The notes under the pieces: generated by a model
What the model was told of the DNA's origin: nothing
The model's database searches: none
The model's input: the letters and a program-made list of their open reading frames with translations, nothing else
Shown: one piece after another, positions 1-6,728 of the stretch
Layout of the letters: each line of letters begins with the position of its first letter
Position numbering within the stretch: position 1 is the first letter of the stretch
Position numbers and translations under genes: made by a program
Assembly (NCBI GenBank): GCA_002483765.1
Contig: DLIO01000030.1
Coordinates: forward strand, 2,144 to 13,931
DNA: 11,788 nt
DNA from: Lentisphaeria bacterium UBA7640
Lineage (GTDB): Bacteria; Verrucomicrobiota; Lentisphaeria; Victivallales; Victivallaceae
Direction: 5' to 3'

Positions 1-17
1 TTATGCGCGCGCGAATT
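1..17 (+). repeat. Palindromic GC-alternating repeat, copy A (right half only)
   Basis: The window opens inside the element. Bases 1-20 match the right half of the copy at 11730-11749 with one mismatch. The left arm lies outside the window, so the palindrome cannot be confirmed here. It lies downstream of pfp, in the same orientation as copy C (11716-11746) and opposite to copy B (6653-6683). Confidence 0.7.
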
Positions 18-32
18 AAGGATCACATTTAG

Positions 33-59
33 GGAATGCGGAGATCTCATCCGCATTCC
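33..59 (-). terminator. Hairpin downstream of pfp, possible terminator without U-tract
   Basis: A perfect 10-bp stem (33-42 with 50-59, arm GGAATGCGGA) closes a 7-nt loop and starts about 22 nt after the pfp stop codon. Read on the minus strand, it is followed by CTAAATGTG rather than a run of T. It may therefore be a weak or factor-assisted terminator or a 3'-end stabilising hairpin, and not a classical intrinsic terminator. Confidence 0.45.
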
Positions 60-81
60 AATTTCCCTGGGTTTGGGATAA

Positions 82-1371
82 TTATTTTTTGCGGAAAGCT
101 TCCAATTCGTAAGCTGGAAGTTTTTTGTCTGCAAAAACTGGTTTGAATTGAGCAAAACGTTGGCGACCATTAATGATCGGAACGCTTGGCCAATCTTCGC
201 CAACAAGTGGACGAACATAATCAAGAAAGTCATCAGTAACGTCATCACCGCCGGCAGAGATCCATTTCTTTGGGAAGAAGCGTTCTGAATTGGCTACCAG
301 TTCGAGTGGAACTTTGTCATAACGAACTTGATAGATCAAGCCAGGTTCACGCAATAACGTGGACATTACGCCACCTTCACCGCGTGCTGCCAACATTACA
401 GCCATCTGCCCGCAACGATATGCTTCATCCAAATCTACAGTTGATGCATAGATTGCAGTCGCACGTTGGTCAGTACCAAAAGTTTGGCCACGTGCATTGC
501 CACGCGCTTTGATCCCTTGTTTATTCAAATAATTAACCAAAGCTTGCTGCACAGTGGTTTCACTGGCGCCGAATTGAGCATGGCCAAAGCTGTCTCGGTT
601 GAAACCAAGATCGCCAACATCACAACCTTCGCTAACGACCACGACCGCACGTCCGCGCTCTTTAACCATTGCATTAATTTTATCGGCCATTTGTTCCATC
701 GTTAATCCCGCTTCATACAGGAAAATCAGCAATGGATTTTCACGTTTTGGATCAGCCAAACGCGCTGCGGCAGGGATAAAACCAATTTTGCGGCCCATTG
801 CCTGAAGCACTAGAACCGGGTCAGCGGGGCTGGAACCGCGGTTTTCTTCTTCAGCATTTTGGACGATATTTGACCAATAACGCGCTACTGAGCCATAACC
901 AGGGGTGTGATCAATCAGTTTGAATTCAGAATCACCAACGTCATTATCAATAGTTTTCGGAACGCCAACGCCGATGCAATCTAATCCACGTTCCTGAGCC
1001 AGCTTTGCCACTTTGTGGGCCGTATCCATTGAGTCATTACCGCCATTATACAAGAAATATCCGATATTGTGCGATTTAATTACTTCAATAATACGTTCAA
1101 AGTCTTCTTTTTGGTTAGATTTGACTTTGTAACGGCAGGTTCCGATAGCTCCAGCGGCAGGGGTATTACGGAGCAATGAAATCTCATCTTCACATTGGCA
1201 AGAAAGATCCAGCAGTTCTTCCTTCAAGACTCCTTCAATACCATGCCAACCGGCGTATACTGTTCCAATCTGGTCTGGAAACGCTTTGGCTGCCTCGATA
1301 ACGCCACGTAGTGAGCTGTTAATAACTGGTGACGGGCCGCCCGACTGGGCAATCAACAGATTCTTTTTCAT
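82..1371 (-). CDS. pfp: Pyrophosphate--fructose 6-phosphate 1-phosphotransferase (PPi-dependent phosphofructokinase)
   Basis: This cytoplasmic glycolytic enzyme reversibly converts fructose 6-phosphate and PPi to fructose 1,6-bisphosphate and phosphate. The 429-aa PFK fold shows the N-terminal glycine loop GGPSPVIN (residues 11-18), GGNDS (110-114), PKTIDND (138-144) with the catalytic Asp pair, TPGYGSVARYW (156-166) and the substrate motif MGR (192-194). Asp at 113 and Lys at 139 replace the two glycines of ATP-dependent PFK. By established family rules this predicts PPi as phosphoryl donor. Asn112 stands where bacterial ATP-PFK has a metal-binding Asp; I recall GGNDS from a clade of about 400-residue PPi enzymes, but this needs an alignment. 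The start is supported by GGAGGA (1375-1380) a few bases upstream. The gene is divergent from ptsHI and appears monocistronic. The family assignment is very secure; the PPi preference is inferred from residues. Confidence 0.95.
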   Translation of the reverse strand: MKKNLLIAQSGGPSPVINSSLRGVIEAAKAFPDQIGTVYAGWHGIEGVLKEELLDLSCQCEDEISLLRNTPAAGAIGTCRYKVKSNQKEDFERIIEVIKSHNIGYFLYNGGNDSMDTAHKVAKLAQERGLDCIGVGVPKTIDNDVGDSEFKLIDHTPGYGSVARYWSNIVQNAEEENRGSSPADPVLVLQAMGRKIGFIPAAARLADPKRENPLLIFLYEAGLTMEQMADKINAMVKERGRAVVVVSEGCDVGDLGFNRDSFGHAQFGASETTVQQALVNYLNKQGIKARGNARGQTFGTDQRATAIYASTVDLDEAYRCGQMAVMLAARGEGGVMSTLLREPGLIYQVRYDKVPLELVANSERFFPKKWISAGGDDVTDDFLDYVRPLVGEDWPSVPIINGRQRFAQFKPVFADKKLPAYELEAFRKK

Positions 1372-1430
1372 TTTTCCTCCATAGAGATTTATTTAGGGTT
1401 TGTAAAATTATTTAACAAAGATCACTTGAT

Positions 1431-1458
1431 AATATAAACAATTCCATTTCAATTGCAA
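1431..1458 (-). promoter_or_regulatory. Candidate sigma70-type promoter for pfp
   Basis: On the minus strand TTGCAA (1453-1458) is followed after 16 bp by TATATT (1431-1436). An overlapping TATTAT would give 18-bp spacing. This predicts a leader of roughly 50 nt before the pfp start. The call rests on pattern match only. Confidence 0.4.
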
Positions 1459-1609
1459 GTTACTGCCAACAAATTAGAAAATTCCCACTCCCATAAAGTT
1501 TGTGAATTTGGTCAGACCTATTATCAATATGCTGTAAATCATTACTTTTTTTATTTCCAACAAAAAGATATCGGGTGAAGTATTTCAAAGAATTCCAGCT
1601 CCCGATTAC

Positions 1610-1637
1610 TTGATTTAACACTGCGGCGGACTATATT
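1610..1637 (+). promoter_or_regulatory. Candidate sigma70-type promoter for ptsH-ptsI
   Basis: TTGATT (1610-1615), a 16-bp spacer and TATATT (1632-1637) form a good -35/-10 pair. The predicted transcription start is near 1644 and the leader would be about 73 nt. The same two hexamers with the same spacing occur upstream of asd. A weaker alternative closer to the gene (TTGAGG 1673-1678, TTAATA 1697-1702) would leave an almost leaderless mRNA. Confidence 0.45.
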
Positions 1638-1650
1638 GGTCGTTCGTAAA

Positions 1651-1667
1651 TGACACCTGATGTCAGG
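1651..1667. promoter_or_regulatory. Operator-like inverted repeat in the ptsHI leader
   Basis: TGACA (1651-1655) and TGTCA (1661-1665) are exact inverted arms around 5 bp. A second, overlapping dyad CCTGA/TCAGG occupies 1656-1667. It lies just after the predicted ptsH transcription start, a typical place for a repressor site. No regulator gene is nearby, so this is a candidate only. Confidence 0.3.
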
Positions 1668-1717
1668 ATATTTTGAGGCTGGTAGTTGATATTTAATTAA
1701 TATATAGGCGCGTTGAG

Positions 1718-1999
1718 ATGGCTGATAAAAAGTCGATACAACTTGAAATAGAAATTATGAACCAGCTTGGCTTGCATGGTCGGCCGGCATCACTTTTTGT
1801 GCAAACGGCATCGAATTTCAAGTCTGATATTTTCGTTGAAAAAGATGGTGCAGAAGTTGACGGTAAAAGCATTATGAATCTTTTAATGTTAGCGGCCGGA
1901 ATGGGTGCTAAAATAAGAATTTCTGCTATTGGTGAAGATTGCGAAGAAGCTCTCATGGCGATTAAAAATCTAATCAAAAAGAAATTCAACGAGGAGTAA
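1718..1999 (+). CDS. ptsH: Phosphocarrier protein HPr
   Basis: This small cytoplasmic phosphocarrier accepts phosphate from enzyme I at a histidine and passes it to PTS EII components or regulators. The 93-aa protein has the family's usual size. The active-site motif GLHGRPAS places His20 as the phosphorylated residue (His15 in classical HPr). GKSIMNLLML contains Ser51, equivalent to regulatory Ser46, so control by an HPr kinase/phosphorylase encoded elsewhere is plausible. The ATG at 1718 is the only usable start, because an in-frame stop lies at 1694-1696 with no ATG, GTG or TTG between. It has no convincing Shine-Dalgarno, with only a weak AGG at 1706-1708, unlike ptsI. The gene heads a two-gene operon with ptsI, and no EII gene is in the window, so whether it drives sugar uptake or only regulation is open. 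Confidence 0.96.
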   Translation: MADKKSIQLEIEIMNQLGLHGRPASLFVQTASNFKSDIFVEKDGAEVDGKSIMNLLMLAAGMGAKIRISAIGEDCEEALMAIKNLIKKKFNEE

Positions 2000-2002
2000 T
2001 TC

Positions 2003-3796
2003 ATGGATGCTAAATCCCGGTCAGAATTAACGCTTCAAGCGATAGCTGCTTCTCCAGGCATCGCTATTGGGCCGGCTTTTCTAATTCCACCGCGAATATC
2101 ATCTTATGACAGCGTCACTGAGTGGGAAGTTTCACCAAACCGAATTGACCAAGAGGTTGCGCGTTTTGAACGTTCACTAGAGCTCACTCGCCAAGAAGTT
2201 ATTTATATGCAACAACGTGTGCAGGACAAATTTGATTCGAGCGAAGCTGGGATTTTTGATGCGCACCTACTGATTATTGACGATCAAATGCTTAATGCCG
2301 AAGTAGAAGCTTTAATCAAACGCGGAGTCAATGCCGAAGCAGCTTACAAAAGAATTATCGCTCGCTATATCAATGCTATCGAGACTATGTCGGACGGTTA
2401 TATCAGAGAAAGAGCCCATGACATCAAGGATATCGCGTCCAGGGTGATCGGAAATTTCAATCAGAAAGAACGTGCAATCCTTGAACAACCAGACACTCCG
2501 CATATCATTATAACTCATGATCTGACACCGTCGGAAACAGCGCTAATGAACCGGAAAATGATTTTAGGGTTTGCAGTGGAAACTGGCAGTACTACTTCAC
2601 ATACCGCGATTCTCGCTCGCTCAATGCAGATGCCGGCAATTGTCGGTCTGCCACATGAAAATTTCAGCAAGATTAAAAACGGCGCGCTGACTATTATCGA
2701 CGGCAATAATGGTGAATTGATTATTAATCCAAAGCAGGAAACCATTGATTATTACCAACAGCGCATTGGTTTAGCACATGACCTTGCTATTGAGCTAGCC
2801 GGAGAGCGGGATTTGGTGGTAGAAACCACTGATCATCATCAGATCAAATTGCTGGGAAATCTAGAGACTCCGGACGATTTTGCTGCGGTGGCTCAGGCTG
2901 GAGCGAGCGGAATAGGATTATTTCGTACCGAGTACATGTTCATCAATACCGGAAGCTTGCCGACAGAAGATGAACAATACAAGATTTATCGCGATTTGGT
3001 TTTACGTATGCCGGACGCTCCTTTGGTGATTAGAACTCTGGACATCGGTGGCGATAAGCTCGAAAGCCGCATCGATTCCACATTAGAAGCAAATCCATTT
3101 CTCGGTCTACGCGCCATCCGGCTTTGTTTAAAATCAAGAAAAGATATTTTTCGCACCCAATTGCGCGCTATTCTTCGGGCATCAGCTCACGGAGATATCA
3201 GAATAATGCTACCAATGATCTCATGCGTTGAAGAAGTCATAGAAGTTAAAGAATATCTTGGCACATTGATGACGGAACTCAAAACCGAGGGGATCGCTTT
3301 TAATCAAGAAATAAAACTTGGCATCATGATTGAAGTCCCTTCTGCGGCATTAATTGCCGATCTATTGGCGCCATTGGTTGATTTCCTAAGTATTGGCACC
3401 AATGATTTGATCCAATATTCGATTGCCATCGACCGTAATAATGACCGTGTGGCATACCTTTATCAACCAACTCATCCGGCAGTACTCGAACTGATTCAGC
3501 GCACTATTTCTGCCGCTCATAAACATGGCATTAAAGTGTCCGTTTGTGGCGAAATGGCTGGCAATCCGTTATATACACCATTACTAGTGGGCATGGGAGT
3601 TCACGAACTAAGCATGGGAGCTCGTTCAATCGGAGTTATCCGGCGCGTGATTCGCAAATCGAACAAGAAAGATATGGAAGTGGCGGCAACGCAAGCATTA
3701 AGCTGTTCGACTGCCGCAGAAGCTCTAAAAATTTCCAGCAATTTATTGCAGCGAACCGTATCGGATGTGGTATCAGTAAATTCCCTCGGGGCATAA
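2003..3796 (+). CDS. ptsI: PTS enzyme I, phosphoenolpyruvate--protein phosphotransferase
   Basis: This cytoplasmic enzyme autophosphorylates with PEP and transfers the phosphate to HPr. It has 597 residues (about 575 in E. coli), with no N-terminal GAF domain, so it is not the nitrogen-type PtsP. The HPr-binding and phosphohistidine region is at about 1-240, with the active His200 in TTSHTAILAR. The C-terminal PEP-binding TIM barrel has GLFRTEYMF (305-313), LDIGGDK (346-352), NPFLGLRAIRL (364-374), MIEVPSA (442-448), the signature around IGTNDLIQYS (464-473), and catalytic Cys515 in VCGEMAGNP. All key residues appear intact. A strong GAGGAG (1991-1996), overlapping the last codons of ptsH, lies 6 nt before the ATG; only 3 nt separate the two genes, so co-translation is likely. 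Its stop lies 5 bp from the stop of a convergent gene, with no obvious terminator. Confidence 0.97.
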   Translation: MDAKSRSELTLQAIAASPGIAIGPAFLIPPRISSYDSVTEWEVSPNRIDQEVARFERSLELTRQEVIYMQQRVQDKFDSSEAGIFDAHLLIIDDQMLNAEVEALIKRGVNAEAAYKRIIARYINAIETMSDGYIRERAHDIKDIASRVIGNFNQKERAILEQPDTPHIIITHDLTPSETALMNRKMILGFAVETGSTTSHTAILARSMQMPAIVGLPHENFSKIKNGALTIIDGNNGELIINPKQETIDYYQQRIGLAHDLAIELAGERDLVVETTDHHQIKLLGNLETPDDFAAVAQAGASGIGLFRTEYMFINTGSLPTEDEQYKIYRDLVLRMPDAPLVIRTLDIGGDKLESRIDSTLEANPFLGLRAIRLCLKSRKDIFRTQLRAILRASAHGDIRIMLPMISCVEEVIEVKEYLGTLMTELKTEGIAFNQEIKLGIMIEVPSAALIADLLAPLVDFLSIGTNDLIQYSIAIDRNNDRVAYLYQPTHPAVLELIQRTISAAHKHGIKVSVCGEMAGNPLYTPLLVGMGVHELSMGARSIGVIRRVIRKSNKKDMEVAATQALSCSTAAEALKISSNLLQRTVSDVVSVNSLGA

Positions 3797-3801
3797 AAGC
3801 A

Positions 3802-5271
3802 TCAATATTGATATGATTGGTGACTATTTGGCAAAGCCAGCTTCTCGTCCACTTTACCATCAGGCCAGATTATTTTGATGTTAATGCTGTTGTTGAAGGT
3901 GCCGAGACCAAAGTGCAGACGTAAATCATTTTGATTGCCAGAACCGGTGCCAGCTTCAACCTGACGGATCTGTTTCTTGCCGTTGCAGTCTAGTATCACT
4001 TTAGCGCCAATAGCGCTGGTATTAGGAGCCTTACCGCGAAGATTGATAGTAATCCAATTGTTATTTGCCGATACATTGCGGTAAAGTCGTCCATTGTTGA
4101 TCATATCTAGTCGACCGTCATTGTCAAAATCAGCCAGTGCGTTTTGATAGGAAACGCGACTCAAAACCCCGCTTGAGGCGGTGATGTCTTTGAATTTCCA
4201 ATTACCAAGATTACGAAGAAGTCGGCCGTTATCCTTGGAATAGCAAGTATTAAAGAAAACATCTATCAAACCATCATTGTCAAAATCCCCAGCCGCTGGC
4301 GTTCCGTATGATTCCTGCCATGGAATTTTAGCAATAGAGCTTTTATCCGTGAAACGATAATTACCGCTAGGGCCACTATTACGCAGAAGTTGTGGCCGAT
4401 CTTGGAATTTTGGTGGATGGGAAAAATTCCCAACAAACAGATCAAAATAGGTGTCGTTATCAAAATCAGCCCATAGCGAACCGATGGTGTGCCCGGAACT
4501 GTAATACTTAATCCCCAGGTAATTTTTGAAGACTACTTTTTTGTTTTCGCTTCCGGCGCAACCAAGTTTTCTGGCTTCATCAACTAATTCCCAGTTACCG
4601 TTGTTGACCCACAAAAAATTGGGCATCAGGCGATAGTTTGAAACATATATGTCCATCTTGCCATCATTATTAAAATCACAAGCGGTAGCTCCCCTACCCC
4701 TCATCAGTTTTTCATCTGGGGCCTCCCACTGCTTGACCATTTTCCCTTTGTCATTGCGCAGTATCAGATCACGAAACCCAATTTTCTTTTTCCATATTTC
4801 ATAGTTGGCAATATACAGATCAACATAACCGTCATTATCCAAATCGACCGCGCAAGCTGCCATGGTTACTGAATCGTGTTTAAAAGTATTGCTTTCTATA
4901 AATTTAAAATTGCCTTTGCCGAGACAAAGCATACCACCTTTTCCCGTAAAATAAATATCCAGAATCCCATCACCATTAAAATCAGCGACGACTGACGAAC
5001 CACCACGTGGTGGTTTTATTCCGGAATCAGCGGTTACGTTGGTGAATCTTTTACCAGACTGATTCTTCCAAATTTGTCCGTCAGTTACCAAGTCAGGATA
5101 GCCGTCGCCATTCAAATCTGCCCACGTTGCTTTTTGATTCCCAACGTTTTTGAGTCCATATTCTGCGGAAACATCTTTAAAAATGATTCCAGACTCAACT
5201 ATAACTTTTTCTGCTAGAATCCCATGTCCTGCGACAAGCAGCATAATGGGCAATAATTTCAGGATACGCAT
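3802..5271 (-). CDS. Secreted FG-GAP/VCBS-repeat beta-propeller protein with C-terminal ASPIC/UnbV-type domain
   Basis: This is an exported, probably calcium-binding protein of unknown substrate. Residues 1-20 form a signal peptide (MRILKLL, hydrophobic core, likely cleavage after GILA). Seven Asp-rich calcium-loop motifs of the form DxNxDGxxD begin at residues 52, 97, 143, 199, 269, 329 and 381, which fits a seven-bladed FG-GAP propeller. The fifth (DFDNDTYFD) lacks the usual glycine. Residues about 406-475 (NWITINLRG, then IGAKVIL, then IIWPDGKVDEKL) match the ASPIC/UnbV domain that follows such repeats in CRTAC1-like proteins. No anchor, sorting signal or catalytic motif is visible. The start is supported by GGGAG on the minus strand (5280-5284), 8 nt upstream. 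The gene is alone on its strand, convergent with ptsI and divergent from asd. The family is secure; the role (adhesion, matrix or polysaccharide binding) is not determined. Confidence 0.9.
   Translation of the reverse strand: MRILKLLPIMLLVAGHGILAEKVIVESGIIFKDVSAEYGLKNVGNQKATWADLNGDGYPDLVTDGQIWKNQSGKRFTNVTADSGIKPPRGGSSVVADFNGDGILDIYFTGKGGMLCLGKGNFKFIESNTFKHDSVTMAACAVDLDNDGYVDLYIANYEIWKKKIGFRDLILRNDKGKMVKQWEAPDEKLMRGRGATACDFNNDGKMDIYVSNYRLMPNFLWVNNGNWELVDEARKLGCAGSENKKVVFKNYLGIKYYSSGHTIGSLWADFDNDTYFDLFVGNFSHPPKFQDRPQLLRNSGPSGNYRFTDKSSIAKIPWQESYGTPAAGDFDNDGLIDVFFNTCYSKDNGRLLRNLGNWKFKDITASSGVLSRVSYQNALADFDNDGRLDMINNGRLYRNVSANNNWITINLRGKAPNTSAIGAKVILDCNGKKQIRQVEAGTGSGNQNDLRLHFGLGTFNNSINIKIIWPDGKVDEKLALPNSHQSYQY
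4998..5015. repeat. Perfect 18-bp palindrome inside the propeller gene
   Basis: A perfect dyad (half-site AACCACCAC) encodes KPPRGGS of the propeller protein. Read on the plus strand, it can fold as a 7-bp stem with an ACGT tetraloop followed by TTATT, which resembles a terminator antisense to the gene. It could equally be a coincidence of the Pro-Pro-Arg-Gly-Gly codons. Confidence 0.5.
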
Positions 5272-5317
5272 AAATCTAACTCCCGTTTAAAAATTTGTTT
5301 TGCTTAACATAAATGTA

Positions 5318-5345
5318 AACTTACAGTTATCCAGCATAAGGTCAA
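5318..5345 (-). promoter_or_regulatory. Candidate promoter for the secreted propeller gene
   Basis: On the minus strand TTGACC (5340-5345) is followed after 16 bp by TAAGTT (5318-5323). A stronger TATAAT-like -10 lies further upstream near 5380, in the AT-rich stretch, but has no good -35. Which of the two is used cannot be told from sequence. Confidence 0.3.
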
Positions 5346-5417
5346 ATGTTGCTCTAAAAGAATCAGGTATAGCCCATATTATATATATTTTCACACTGAG
5401 AAATTAATGTCATAAAA

Positions 5418-5445
5418 TTGATTTTAATGACTAATCTGCTATATT
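5418..5445 (+). promoter_or_regulatory. Candidate sigma70-type promoter for asd
   Basis: TTGATT (5418-5423), a 16-bp spacer and TATATT (5440-5445) give a leader of about 35 nt. An overlapping TATTAT gives 18-bp spacing. Both hexamers are identical to those proposed for ptsHI. Confidence 0.5.
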
Positions 5446-5486
5446 ATTTAGTTCACCAACACAGAATAAACCGAAAGGAGTAAATC

Positions 5487-6491
5487 ATGAGTAAAGAATT
5501 TAATATTGCAATAGCAGGTGCTACCGGAGCGGTCGGCATTGAGATGATTCAAACCCTAGAACGCAGAAATTTTCCGATTAAAAATTTAAAACTTTTAGCA
5601 TCGGCTCGTTCCGCTGGCAAAAAACTTACCTATAAAGGCACCGAAATAACCATTGAAGAACTCAAGCATGATTCATTCAAAGGTATCGACATCGCTCTAT
5701 TCAGCGCGGGTGGAGATATTACAAAAGAATTTGCTCGATCGGTAGTGGACTCTGGCGCAATATTGATTGATAACTCAAGCGTTTTCCGCATGGACGACTC
5801 TGTTCCATTAATAGTGCCAGAGGTTAATCCAGAAGATATCAAAAAACATCAAGGCATTATTGCTAATCCCAACTGTACCACCACCATCATGCTGGTTGCG
5901 GTCAACCCCTTGCACCGGGTGAAAAAATTAAAACGGCTAGTCGTTTCCACCTATCAGGCGGTTAGCGGCGCTGGCGCTAAAGGGATGGACGAGCTACGAG
6001 TCCAGACCCAGCAAGCACTGAATAATGAACCGATTGTGCCTAAATTCTTCGCGCACCAAATCGCTTTCAACTTGATTCCGCATATTGATGCTTTCAATGA
6101 TAACGGTTATACCAAAGAAGAATTGAAAATGGTATACGAGTCACGCAAAATGTTACATTATCCAGAATTAATGGTTTCCTGTACTTGCGTTCGTGTGCCG
6201 ATTTTCCGTGCGCACTCTGAAGCTCTGAATATGGAGTTTGAGGATGAAGTTAGCGTGGAAGAAGTTCGTGCTATACTGAAAAATGCTCCTGGCGTAACTT
6301 TGGTTGACGATGTTGCAAATAAAAAATATCCGATGCCACTGGATGCAACCCATCAAGACAATGTTTTAGTCGGGCGTATCCGTCAGGATATTTCATGCAA
6401 TAACCGGAAAAGCATTGATATGTTTATCAGTGGCGATCAAGTGCAGAAAGGCGCCGCACTCAATGCAGTCCAAATCGCTGAACTGCTCTAA
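5487..6491 (+). CDS. asd: Aspartate-semialdehyde dehydrogenase
   Basis: This cytoplasmic enzyme reduces aspartyl phosphate with NADPH to aspartate semialdehyde, the branch point to lysine/diaminopimelate, threonine and methionine. The 334-aa length is typical of the bacterial enzyme. The Rossmann motif GATGAVG is at 11-17. The catalytic Cys130 lies in ANPNCTT, TYQAVSGAGAKGMDEL follows at 155-170, and the proposed general-base His243 is in FRAHSE. The C-terminus DQVQKGAALNAVQIAELL is characteristic. AGGAG (5476-5480) sits 6 nt before the ATG. It appears to be a single-gene unit with its own promoter and a strong downstream terminator; no aspartokinase or other pathway gene is adjacent. All catalytic elements look intact. 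Confidence 0.97.
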   Translation: MSKEFNIAIAGATGAVGIEMIQTLERRNFPIKNLKLLASARSAGKKLTYKGTEITIEELKHDSFKGIDIALFSAGGDITKEFARSVVDSGAILIDNSSVFRMDDSVPLIVPEVNPEDIKKHQGIIANPNCTTTIMLVAVNPLHRVKKLKRLVVSTYQAVSGAGAKGMDELRVQTQQALNNEPIVPKFFAHQIAFNLIPHIDAFNDNGYTKEELKMVYESRKMLHYPELMVSCTCVRVPIFRAHSEALNMEFEDEVSVEEVRAILKNAPGVTLVDDVANKKYPMPLDATHQDNVLVGRIRQDISCNNRKSIDMFISGDQVQKGAALNAVQIAELL

Positions 6492-6512
6492 ATAGACCAT
6501 AAATAAAACACT

Positions 6513-6543
6513 GCGGAAATGTCACCAAGCGGTGACTTTCTGC
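6513..6543 (+). other. Bulged stem-loop just after asd
   Basis: GTCACC (6521-6526) pairs with GGTGAC (6531-6536) around an AAGC loop. After one bulged T the stem continues with GCGGAAA against TTTCTGC, including one G-T pair. This gives 13 pairs in total. No T-run follows, so by itself it is not an intrinsic terminator; it may protect the asd mRNA 3' end. Confidence 0.5.
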
Positions 6544-6566
6544 GCTGTTAGCGATTGATCTTTGAG

Positions 6567-6605
6567 AGACTGAAAAATGCTAGCCATTTTTCAGTCTATT
6601 TTTTT
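6567..6605 (+). terminator. Strong Rho-independent terminator after asd
   Basis: A perfect 13-bp stem (6567-6579 with 6585-6597, arm AGACTGAAAAATG) closes a 5-nt loop and is followed at once by A and seven T residues (6599-6605). The A-run at the base of the left arm makes it partly usable on the minus strand too, but no minus-strand gene ends here. Confidence 0.92.
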
Positions 6606-6652
6606 AATTTAACTTTTACCGCATCTCGCTTTTGCTGTAAATTTGTTATTCA

Positions 6653-6683
6653 AATTCGTGAGCGCATTATGCGCGCGCTAATT
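6653..6683 (-). repeat. Palindromic GC-alternating repeat, copy B (inverted orientation)
   Basis: AATT (6653-6656) and AATT (6680-6683) bound an imperfect dyad centred on GCGCATTATGCGC. Its reverse complement aligns with copy C, sharing AAATTAGCGCGCGCAT at one end and GAATT at the other, with mismatches in the weaker arm (CGTGAGCGCA). It lies between the asd terminator and the importer promoter. Confidence 0.8.
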
Positions 6684-6700
6684 TTAAAACCCTTCAATAC

Positions 6701-6728
6701 TTGTAAAATGATGATTTTGGTTTATCAT
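6701..6728 (+). promoter_or_regulatory. Candidate promoter for the importer operon
   Basis: TTGTAA (6701-6706), a 16-bp spacer and TATCAT (6723-6728) would start transcription near 6735, about 63 nt before the preferred start codon. No operator-like dyad is visible beyond repeat copy B, whose end lies 17 bp upstream of the -35. Confidence 0.4.

Larger units (their letters stand above)
1372..1717. other. Divergent intergenic regulatory region between pfp and ptsH
   Basis: This 346-bp non-coding stretch holds the pfp ribosome site and a candidate pfp promoter on the left. On the right are a candidate ptsH promoter and an operator-like inverted repeat. The middle (about 1470-1600) is AT-rich, and I see no credible small gene, tRNA-like fold or riboswitch in it. 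Confidence 0.75.

Noticed and set aside
1693..2004. Minus-strand open frame opposite ptsH
   Set aside because: It is fully antisense to a clear HPr gene and has no independent protein signature or ribosome site.
3801..3812. ATCAATATTGAT dyad as a bidirectional terminator
   Set aside because: It is a short AT-only palindrome without loop room, GC stem or T-run, and it includes the stop codon of the minus-strand gene.
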